Shown: piece after piece, positions 55,684 through 64,000 of the stretch | Numbering within the stretch: the first letter of the stretch is position 1 | How the letters are laid out: every line of letters begins with the position of its first letter | Origin: Trichuris trichiura | Taxonomy: Eukaryota; Nematoda; Enoplea; Trichinellida; Trichuridae | Length of the DNA: 64,000 bases | Direction: 5' to 3' | Assembly: GCA_037903355.1 (NCBI GenBank) | Contig: JBAJFE010000023.1 | Location: forward strand, 372,001-436,000 | Program-made: the position numbers and the translations under genes | Notes under the pieces: model-generated | What the model was told of the DNA's origin: nothing | Databases searched by the model: none | What the model saw: only the letters and a program-made list of their open reading frames with translations

Positions 55684-55689
55684 AATAAA
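55684..55689 (+). terminator. Poly(A) signal of histone H2B
   Basis: AATAAA 132 nt after the H2B stop codon. No GGC...GCC stem-loop of the replication-dependent histone type is visible between. Confidence 0.45.
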
Positions 55690-56535
55690 CTTATCAAACA
55701 TTTGTGCAATTGCAAAATTTCAAGAAAGTTGTTGCAAAACTTGCAAGAAGGCCTATTTCGCATTTTTTTGCTTACTACAAATTCCACCATGCAAAACGGA
55801 TGAACTTCAAAAAATGCTGAAGTCAAAAAAACTACAGCGCTTAGTTTTAAAAGTTTCCCGACTCGACTCTTGTTGATACTTTACCGTTAAAAGCTCTTTG
55901 AACCCTTTGCCATTATGCACGCCAGCAACCGATAGCAAAATGAACCTGCTTATCACTTGCATTTTGACAGACTGCTTTTTTTATTAAATTTTTTGGAAAT
56001 ATTCATTTAAGTAATAAAATACGGACTAAAAATGCATTGAGCTTACGACTGCGCGCCAAAAAGCGCGTGAAGTTTACCACAGCACTTGTTCTAGCATTAA
56101 ATGCAAGCGGTAATGGGAATGCTTGCGCTTTTCAAACTGACTTCAGTTTCAAGCATTCGACCCCTCATTATTCCAGTTCTGCCGATGCTCCGTTTTCTGT
56201 CATGGTAAAATAAATAAGCAGTTACATACTCCAAGGGGGAGGAAAAGGCATAAACTTAGTCTGTTTGCGAGTAGAAGGATTACCAGTGGGTGGATGCGTA
56301 CATTATAAATTGTCAGCTACTGTTTAAAAGGCAGGACGCTGGTCACTGCCTCCAACTGCCCGAAACAATACTGCAACAGTAAAATCAATCCGGCTTGGTC
56401 TACTCGTGATCTGACTGCAAGACAAACAGCATTGATAATTGCCTTTCCGCTCTTTATTTTTAAAAATTGCAGGTTCATTTCTGCCAAGCATTTGGCTATA
56501 GTCTTTTCCTTTTGTGGTCACTATGCCAATTATTC

Positions 56536-56615
56536 TATTTTGGTTTTACCTAAGTCTAAGTCAAAAATAAACCTTATGCTTACGTTTTGGCTTAGGTAAT
56601 AACAAAATAAAATAG
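56536..56615. repeat. TTAGGC-type hairpin
   Basis: CTATTTTGGTTTTACCTAAG at 56536-56555 is the imperfect reverse complement of 56592-56615 (ends CTTAGGTAA and ATAAAATAG). The boundary ACCTAAG/CTTAGGTAA is the same as in the two hairpins in LATS introns. Confidence 0.6.
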
Positions 56616-58679
56616 CTGGCAAAGTCACAGCGCATTGCCGGAGCGCACAACCGCCAAATTGACGTTGTTCGTCTTACTGTATTTTTACGACTGCATCAAA
56701 CCTGATTATTGTCAGAATTGCAACATTGTGTAGGAAAAATAAAGCAGAAGTGGAAGTGTTGGCGGTAATTTCGAAAATTGAAATTTATTTGACAATAAAC
56801 AAATTAAAAGCTGATTTATTGCTTTTTAAACGTCCGAACGAGCAGCATTGAGTTAAGAATTAAAAAATCCCAGCGAGGATTGAAAAGGCCCACTATTGCA
56901 ACGTCGTAGAAATAAGAAGGTCGCAATTTTAATTTGTTTTTGCTTCAGCATTTGTTTATTGGGTTCTTATCTTCATTTCGTGCCGCAAAAGCGATCCGCA
57001 TACCTTACGCTGACGCAATTGCTTCCACATTTTAATCGAACTCCGCTTGCGTATCTTAAGCGCTTCTTGCTGTCAGGAATAGCTCTCAATCTTCTTTTTC
57101 TCCTCCTATATTTTTGCCTGTTGATCAGCCTATTTTCCGCTCGCTTTTTATTAGACAGCGATCTTCTTGATTTTTGCTTTGGTAGCTTTTTCTGCTTGCT
57201 TCCAGTCGAGCAAAGTAACACAAAGTGTACGCTGCACAGCGCCGTAAAGGTCAGCATAAGCACGAGCGTTGCTGCGGTCATTTGCGCACACTTCCTTTGT
57301 GACCACTGAAAGTAACTGTACTCCTTCTATCCTTTCGTAACGTCAACATTCAGCGAATCTGCTTGATTCAGTTGGCCGTGCACTTAGCCAATGGGACCGT
57401 TAAAAGGCAAACGAAACTATTTTTATATTTTGTAGATAAACTTAACGCGTGGGCGTTTACATCACTTACTGCCTTACACTTTAAAATGCGAGTATTTAGT
57501 GAGCAAAAAATAGCAGCTTTGTTTTGAAATTATCGTTGGGGCAGTTCGAATTTATTTTACAGTTTGTCCAATAGTTTAAGTGCGACGCAAAGTAAGGTGC
57601 ATTTTCCGATGCTGTTGAATTTGTCAGTTTAGCCAAAAGCATTGTGGTAAACAAAAACTAGAGTTGATCGGAAGCGAGTCAACTTATTAGTGTTGAACTT
57701 GATTATTCGAATGAACTAACAGAAACAGTAATCCGAAAATTCAAAAATTCGAATAGTACTGCAGTTTGCAGGACGTTACCCTTTTTTTACCTTTCTGTTT
57801 TATTTTATGACCAAGCTTACCTTTGAAAATGTAACGATTTGTAACGGACGCACGAACTTTCATATCTACTCAACTGCTAAGCCTTTTTGCTTATTTTTAA
57901 AATTAGCTTAGCTTTATGGCCTCCTACTACAAATATTAAAATGAATAAAACAGCGTTCTCCGTTGGAAAACTACGAAGGCCCAACGTTACTTATTAAGCC
58001 TAAAGTAGCAAAAGCTACAATATTCTTTCAAACAAAACTGTTTTGATTAAGGAAAAGTCGCCACAGTAAGCAGAATGAATACAGATACTCGCAGGTGAAT
58101 AGTGGATGCCTTGTAACGATTGCCAGTTGTTGAGTAAACAGATTATATGTAGATATAGGTAAATTTAAAAAACTACTGCGGTTTTGTGCTTCTCCACCGA
58201 CTTGGATAACTACAAATTTAGATAAGCAATTTTAAACTGCTTTTATTGCTGCTTCTTTAATAAACTTTGGTGATATGACCTGCTACGGTATAACGCAAGC
58301 TTCTTAAGGTAAAGTTTGCGTTTCTATTTACACTTTGTTCTTTTATTCAATGCCGCTTGGGGCAATAGTCGAAGGAAAAACATTTATTATAGTCTAACGT
58401 CGCAACTTTTAATTAGCAACAATCAACTATTGTCCCTGGACGCCCACAGGCCTACTGTGGCATTCAAAAAGCACTCTGAGATGTGCAGGCAGCTAGAGAG
58501 AATTGGATGATTCAGCTTCAGCGCAATACCGAGTCCACGTTCGCTCGTTTATTGTATGCAGTTTTAATGCAATTTTTTTGTCACCCTTTAAACTTCATTT
58601 CTCATTGTCACTTTAAGATCGGTGTTGCCGCCCTACTGTAGTAACAGATCAACAGTGTTCACTTCCCAGCAAAGTCGCG

Positions 58680-59610
58680 ATGTCATCTGAAAGTGAGAAG
58701 CAGTGCTCCAACAACAGTGATAAGGAGGAAGCGAAAGAAATGGACACGTGCGAACAGAAAGCGGAAACCTTGGACAATGACGAAGGTAATAAATTATTTC
58801 AAGCTAACTAATCAATTAATCAATGCTTGTCTTCAGACATCTCAGAGATGGATACGGTAGGCAAGTTGCTACTTTTGTACATTTTTATTTAAATTAGTTT
58901 ATTTAGTCGGCGGTGAACCAGTGGACCTCCGATGACGTGGCTAGCTGCAGAATTATTTTTGACCTTTTGGACAAAGATGGCGATGGCAAACTAAGCGCTA
59001 CGGATATTGCGGAAGCAATGACAACAATTAATCAGCCTGTTACTCTTGACGAAGCTATCGAAGCTATTAAGTTCTACGATAGCAATGGTGACGTTTTTTT
59101 CTAAATATTTTTCAGGTGCAATCCTTAGCGGCACTCTTAAGTTACGCATTCGCATTTATTAAGACAAGATCTTAGGAAATACGCTGTAAGATGAATTACG
59201 AATATCCTTAGGTGACGGGACCATAGATCTTCAAGAGTTCATGAACATTGTGAAAGACCATCCTTTCTGCTTTACCGAAGATGAAGAACTGTTTGCAGCT
59301 TTCAAGGTAGAAGTTGAGCGAATAAGTTCAGTCGTAGACAGTGTGCGCTTACGGCAGCGAATTTAGATGCTCGACAGAAACGAAGACGGTTTTATTGATG
59401 AGGACGACTTGAAGAACTGTTTACACCATCTTAACATGTGGGTATCGGACGAAGAAGCTCATGCCATGATCAACATGGGAGATCTTGACAAGGATGGCAA
59501 ACTAGACTTTCATGGTTTGTTCAACCGCGCATTTCAACCACCGGCCATTCCATCAATTTTCAGAATTTGCTCCGATTTGGAGAATCATCAAAAGAGAAGC
59601 CGGTCTGTAA
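58680..59610 (+). CDS. Calmodulin-like protein with four EF-hands, 198 aa
   Basis: Six exons: 58680-58785, 58837-58856, 58907-59087, 59212-59306, 59367-59514, 59564-59610; phase is kept. Exon 2 is a 20-nt microexon. An acidic, low-complexity N-terminus of about 43 residues (SEKQCSNNSDKEEAKEMD) precedes four EF-hands: DKDGDGKLSATD, DSNGDGTIDLQE, DRNEDGFIDEDD and DLDKDGKLDFHE. Loops 2 and 4 are canonical; loops 1 and 3 end in Asp instead of Glu at position 12. The last exon is needed to complete loop 4 (FH|EF). It is a calcium sensor of the calmodulin/troponin C superfamily; length and N-terminal extension argue against calmodulin itself. Poly(A) signal at 59665. An acceptor-like TTCCCAG ends 10 nt before the ATG. 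Confidence 0.9.
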
Positions 59611-59664
59611 ACTTTTGCTTTGCTGCGGGAAATGCCATTTGCAACTATGTTGAAAACTGTAACC

Positions 59665-59670
59665 AATAAA
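59665..59670 (+). terminator. Poly(A) signal of the EF-hand gene
   Basis: AATAAA 55 nt downstream of the stop codon, the expected spacing for a short 3' UTR. Confidence 0.6.
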
Positions 59671-60406
59671 GTATAACTTTAGCCCTGCCGGCCTCTAACA
59701 ATTTGAGTGAACTATATGTTCAAGTCGTCACTTCTATCCGACTTTTTTTCATTGAACGTACTCTTAGCAGGTTGAAAAGTTGGCAATTAATGTCTGACCA
59801 CATTAGGGGCGAACTTCTCCTCGAATGTTTTGACGCAGGGGCTATTTTGATTCGAACTCAGGTTTGAAACTTGCAAACCAGAATACGGTAAGAAAAAGGA
59901 ACAGAGATAACGTGTGCGGCTGAGTAGCTTTTCGAAGAAAAAGAGCGACAAAAGAAATTTTCAACTTCAGTAAGAGCGCGAAGTGAAAACAGCAATGGAA
60001 AAAGAGGAAAAATAAAAGTATAAAACATGAAAGAAAAGTGATATCAAAAGAGAAGAGAAAAGCGAAAAGAGAGGGAAAGTGCGGATACGATAAAATGCAA
60101 CGAAAAAATATCTCAAAAATTGTTCAGATGAAAAGTCGATAAACGAAATGAACAAAAGGGCACAAATTTAACGCGTATACAGATAGGCAACTACTGAGAA
60201 CAGTTTAGGAAAGCTGGTTTGCGATATCGATTAGTCGTCCTTCGTTAAAGGCTTATTGAATTACTGTCTTCTTTGGTCCACAGTTTTTGAACTTTAGTGG
60301 CTGCGCTGCTAATGCATAGATCCCGTAAGAAACTGAAACATTCAGTGGCAGTGAAATCTTGCCGAACATAAACATTGAAGTGCGTACAGTATTACCTATT
60401 TTGTAG

Positions 60407-60582
60407 GCTTGAAAATGTATCTTCTTCGTACGGGACTGCTGGTTTTCATGATTAGTCTGTTTCGTTTTACGGAGTATGTCCCGTTAAGGGTACAATAAAC
60501 TTCTAATCTCCGTCGGAGATTAAAAGTTTATTGTACCCTTAACGGGACATAGATCGTAGAAAGAAACAGATTAATCTTGTAG
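60407..60582. mobile_element. 176-bp insertion with palindromic core, absent from unit 2
   Basis: Unit 1 has 176 bp missing at the matching place in unit 2 (about 62570). TTGTAG ends on both sides (60401-60406 and 60577-60582), as a target-site duplication would. Inside, GATTAGTCTGTTTC at 60450 and GAAACAGATTAATC at 60563-60576 form outer inverted repeats, and ATGTCCCGTTAAGGGTACAA at 60477 with its complement ending about 60550 forms a long inner palindrome. It looks like a non-autonomous fold-back element. Confidence 0.75.
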
Positions 60583-61157
60583 CCTTACACGAAGCGCACA
60601 GCGTTTGCGTCAACTGTTCACGGAAGAGCTGCTGGCAGCACAGCTATTTTTTTCTACGTGTCTTTTTCTGTCTTAACGCTACGTTTGAGTGGTTTCACTT
60701 TGATGTACTTTTCCGAGGCAAAAATTCCTATTCTAAATTTAGATTGTTCCACTTTTTACCAGCCGTTTTTTTACTTTTTTAATTATTGGTACCTGAATAC
60801 ATCTGACGGACTACTGTGAAAAGTAAAAGACTTTGTTCGTTGTTTTTCGAGTGAACGCTTGTCTTCGTTACGCTTTGAAGCAAGGGGAAATTTCGACTGT
60901 TTTTCCAAATGATGCTCGCCGGTCGATTGCATTGCCTTTTCCGCCTTCCGGGCCCTATTTTGTAAGCAACATTTTTTGCCTATTTCCAAGTTGTTGCCTC
61001 GATTAAAAATGCTAAACTTGCGCGCAATCATTCGCGCGCTATTTCACGGCTAGGGCAGATGTATTCGCACAGCCGTTCGTACGTTGCGCGTAACGCACAA
61101 TGTCGCGGCTATTGATAAATTATTGGTACTATTTAGGGGTATAGAGCAATGCTTTAA

Positions 61158-61992
61158 ATGGCTTTCCAAATTCTTGCCTTCCGAAAAACGCTTTCTCACG
61201 ATGAGTGTTGTAGGCAAAGTGCATGTCGACTATGTTCAAAGGAACAGCTGAAAGGCTTGAAGCCAGGCGACAAACTGCCACTCGATCCTTACGAAGCAGT
61301 TCCAGCCGAGCTGGACAAAGCACCGAAAGACATCTCATGGACTGGTTCTCCTTTTACCAAAACGAGCAACATGGCTGAATATGCATTGGCCAGAGCTGAT
61401 GACATTATCAATTGGACTCGACGGGTTGGCATTGCAAAGTAACTTTCACCATCGAAGAATTAATTGCTTTTAGGGTTCCATATGGCCGCTCAGTTTCGGC
61501 TTGGCTTGTTGCGCCATAGAGATGATGCATTTTGCGGCTCCTCGTTATGACATGGACCGTTTTGGAGTTGTATTTCGCGCTAGTCCTCGACAGGCAGATT
61601 GCATGATTGTGGCGGGAACGGTTACTAACAAAATGGCTCCCGCGTTGAGGCGAGTACGCTCTAAACATGCGAAAACAATTCAAAAAAAAAATGATGCGCA
61701 GATCTACGATCAGATGCCTCATCCAAAATGGGTGATCAGCATGGGAAGTTGCGCAAATGCCGGCGGATACTACGCCTATTCCTATTCCGTCGTCAGAGGA
61801 GTTGATCGTATTGTACCGGTTGACATATACATTCCAGGCAAGCCAACATCTACCTATAGAATGTACAACAAGCCTCAATGATTCAATGTTTCAGGATGTC
61901 CTCCAACAGCTGAAGCTTTACTTTACGGAGTGCTTCAACTGCAGAAGAAGATAAAGAATACGAAGCGCGTTCAAATGTGGTATCGTCAGTAA
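61158..61992 (+). CDS. NDUFS7: NADH dehydrogenase Fe-S protein 7 (complex I, PSST/NuoB), copy A, 226 aa
   Basis: Four exons: 61158-61424, 61474-61653, 61702-61837, 61895-61992. The subunit carries cluster N2, the last Fe-S cluster before ubiquinone in complex I. All three ligand motifs are present: [23 protein letters not shown] and, across the last junction, [13 protein letters not shown]. Also typical are [19 protein letters not shown] and VDIYIPG, and the end MWYRQ. Intron 2 (61654-61701) is 48 nt, stop-free and in frame, so retention would add 16 residues. Intron 3 begins GCAAGC, a GC-AG intron. The first exon may encode the matrix-targeting peptide ([13 protein letters not shown]), but a stop lies directly upstream and the ATG is not conserved in copy B. 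The usual RGCDRIVP reads RGVDRIVP. Human NDUFS7 is 213 aa. Confidence 0.92.
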
Positions 61993-63125
61993 GATGGCCG
62001 CGTGCAAAAGCTGCAAAGCATGAGAAAACGTCGAATCTTAAAATTTTAAATAACGCAGGTAGTTTGCAGCGCTTATCGCACGTTTTTTTTGAAAAAAAAA
62101 CAGTAAGAGATCGACATAGCTTTATTTGCATATTCAAAAGTTCGCTCGTACACATTCCGCGCAAAGCGATGCGCTGTGAACTTCGCATAGCTTTTAACTT
62201 AGAAGAGAAAGACGAAAAACTTTTTAAAACCGAAAAGAGGGGGAAAATGGGGAAACGACAAAATTCAACGTAGAAGTGTTCCAAAAGATTGTTCAATAAA
62301 AAAGTCGGTAAACAGAATGCACAAAAAGGCGCAAATTTAAAGCGTATACGGAAGAGCAACCACTAAAAACTGTTTAGGAAAGTCGGCTGAGATATCGAGT
62401 AGTTTGTCTTTCATTGAAAGCTTATCGACTTTCTGTCTTCTTTGGGTCGCATTTTTTGAACTTTGGCAGCTTCGTTGTTTATGCATAGATTCCGTACGAA
62501 ACCGTAACATTCAGCGCTAATAAAACCTGGTCGAACATAAGCATTGAAGAGCTTACGGTACATACCTGTCTTGTGGCCTTAAACGAAGCGCACAGCGTTT
62601 GAGAGCTGCTAGAAGCTCGCCTATCCTTTTCTATACGCTTTTTTCTGTCTGAAAGCAACGTTTGAGTGGTTTCACTTTGACGTACTCTTCCAAAGGCAAA
62701 ACTTCGTATTCCAAATCTAGCTTGTCCGATTTTCTACCAAACGTTTTTTACTTTTTAATTATTTGTACCTGAATACATCTGACCTACTACTGTGCAAAGT
62801 AAAAATTTTGTTCGTTATTTTTCGGGCGAACACTTGCTTTCGTTACGCTTCAAAGCAAGAAAAAATTTCAAATTTTTTTCCCAAATGACGCTCGCCGGTC
62901 GATTGCATTGTCTTTTTCGCCTTTCGGGCCCTGTTTTGTAAGCAACGTTTTTTGCCTATTTTCAAGTTGTTGCCTCGATTAAGGATGCTAAACTTGCGCG
63001 CAATCATTCGCGCGCTGCTCCACGGCTAGCGCAGATGTATTCATATAGCCGTTCGTACGCTGCGCGTAACGCATAACGTAAGTGATTAATTATTAGTACT
63101 ATTTAGGTATAGACCAATGCTTTAA

Positions 63126-63972
63126 GTGACTTCCCAAATTCTTGCCTTCCGAAAAACGCTTTCTCAAGGTGATGGTTGTAGGCAAAGTGCATGTCGACTA
63201 TGCTCAAAGGAATCACTGACAGGCTTGAAGCCAGGCGACAAACTGCCACTCGATCCTTACGAAGCAGTTCCAGCCGAGCTGGACGAAGCACCGAAAGACA
63301 TCTCATGGACTGGTTCTCCTTTTACCAAAACGAGCAACATGGCTGAATATGCATTGGCCAGAGCCGACGACATTATCAATTGGACTCGACGGGTTGGCAT
63401 TGCAAAGTAACTTCTACCATCCAAAAACTCATAGCTTTTAGGGTTCCATATGGCCGCTCAGTTTCGGCTTGGCTTGTTGCGCCATAGAGATGATGCATTT
63501 TGCGACTCCTCGTTATGATATGGACCGCTTTGGACTCCTATTTCGTGCCAGTCCTCGGCAGACAGATTGCATGATTGTGGCGGGAACGGTTACTAACAAA
63601 ATGGCGCCTGCATTGAGGCGAGTACGCTCTAAACATCTTTCGAAAGCAATTCAAGCCTTTAACTTAAAAAATGATGCGCAGATCTACGATCAGATGCCTC
63701 ATCCAAAATGGGTGATCAGTATGGGAAGTTGCGCAAATGCCGGCGGATACTACGCCTATTCCTATTCCGTCGTCAGAGGAGTTGATCGTATTGTACCGGT
63801 TGACATATATATTCCAGGCAAGCCAACACCAATCTATAGAATGTACAACAAGCCTCAATGATTCAATGCTTCAGGATGTCCTCCAACAGCTGAAGCTTTA
63901 CTTTACGGAGTGCTTCAACTGCAGAGGAAGATAAAGAATACGAAGCGCGTTCAAATGTGGTATCGTCAGTAA
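63126..63972 (+). CDS. NDUFS7: NDUFS7, copy B; start codon uncertain
   Basis: Same exon structure as copy A: to 63392, 63442-63621, 63682-63817, 63875-63972. Fe-S ligand motifs, the GC-AG last intron and the final exon are intact, and there is no frameshift. The codon matching copy A's ATG is GTG (63126); the next in-frame ATG (63339) would remove the whole N-terminal region. Intron 2 is 60 nt here, again stop-free and in frame (20 residues). Substitutions against copy A include FATPRYD for [19 protein letters not shown] for [12 protein letters not shown], and ESLTGLK for EQLKGLK. Most exon differences look silent or mild, which suggests a functional protein or a young copy. Either another start is used or the copy has lost its initiator. 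Confidence 0.8.
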
Positions 63973-64000
63973 GATGGCCGCGTGCAAAAGCTGCAAAGCA

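Larger units (their letters stand above)
55553..58679. other. Intergenic, H2B to EF-hand gene
   Basis: AT-rich, no supported gene. Overlapping antisense frames at 56896-57309 (+) and 56973-57281 (-) both start with signal-like hydrophobic segments; the minus frame then becomes very Lys/Arg-rich. Neither has a family match. Contains the hairpin 56536-56615. Confidence 0.45.
59611..61157. other. Spacer between EF-hand gene and NDUFS7 copy A
   Basis: 3' flank of the EF-hand gene to about 60050, then duplicated spacer with the 176-bp insertion. An acceptor-like TACTATTTAG shortly before the gene is conserved in both units (before 61137 and 63107). No other gene seen. Confidence 0.5.
60050..64000 (+). 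repeat. Tandem duplication, unit about 2 kb, carrying NDUFS7
   Basis: Unit 1 runs from about 60050 to 62200, unit 2 from about 62200 to beyond the window end. They align through the spacer (for example TCGATAAACGAAATG near 60135 against TCGGTAAACAGAATG near 62306), the sequence before the gene (GCGCACAGCGTTTG) and the whole gene. Within the gene the offset is 1968 bp. Spacer DNA has diverged by substitutions and small indels, exons much less. Unit 1 has one large extra segment (60407-60582). More copies may lie outside the window. Confidence 0.88.

Noticed and set aside
56896..57309. Signal-peptide-like frames on opposite strands
   Set aside because: Hydrophobic and Lys/Arg-rich character both follow from T/A-rich sequence read in two directions; no evidence of a secreted peptide gene.
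59790..59880. Minus-strand B-box-like GAGTTCGAATC
   Set aside because: No A-box upstream and no cloverleaf.

Overview
The window is animal nuclear DNA: protein-coding genes with many short GT-AG introns (mostly about 48-75 nt), widely spaced, on both strands, with metazoan-specific families (Toll, Warts/LATS, GOPC, tetraspanin, HP1). Interstitial blocks of TTAGGC, the usual nematode telomere unit, and 3'-splice-site-like TTTNAG sequences just upstream of many start codons (as expected for spliced-leader trans-splicing) point to a nematode. A Toll receptor, an HP1 with chromo and chromo-shadow domains and a full LATS kinase fit this. I cannot name the species; a non-Caenorhabditis lineage is an inference.

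Layout: 1-3.25 kb, 3' part of a tetraspanin gene (+). 4.1-4.5 kb, small heat-shock protein (+). 6.6-7.3 kb, HD-domain 5'-nucleotidase HDDC2 (-), divergent from a DHHC palmitoyltransferase of the ZDHHC3/7 type (7.7-8.9 kb, +). 10.8-13.85 kb, APC/C subunit CDC23/APC8 in 16 exons (+). 13.85-22.97 kb, a 9-kb stretch with no gene I can support. 22.97-26.74 kb, an intronless Toll receptor (+). 29.8-37.8 kb, GOPC/PIST, a Golgi coiled-coil PDZ protein (+). 41.9-49.6 kb, Warts/LATS Hippo kinase (+). 50.15-52.1 kb, HP1-like protein (-), convergent with LATS. 52.7-53.7 kb, mitochondrial ribosomal protein L16 (-). 55.2-55.55 kb, a solitary histone H2B (+). 58.7-59.6 kb, a four-EF-hand protein (+). 60.05-64 kb, a tandem duplication with two copies of the complex I subunit NDUFS7 (+), the second running to the window edge.

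I rebuilt the exon chains by hand from splice sites, reading phase and remembered family sequences. All chains keep phase. They give near-family-length products: CDC23 599 aa, DHHC 280 aa, HDDC2 209 aa, GOPC 486 aa, LATS 1049 aa, MRPL16 252 aa, NDUFS7 226 aa. The genes do not form one pathway: they are housekeeping and signalling genes, with Toll and LATS the notable signalling pair.

The least explained signals are in non-coding DNA. The octamer TTTGCATA/TATGCAAA occurs about 40 times, almost never in exons. Several fold-back elements have arms made of TTAGGC units. A second hairpin family carries a tRNA-like A-box. A 176-bp insertion has an apparent empty site in the neighbouring duplicate. 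Both NDUFS7 copies share a GC-AG intron and a stop-free intron whose length is a multiple of three.
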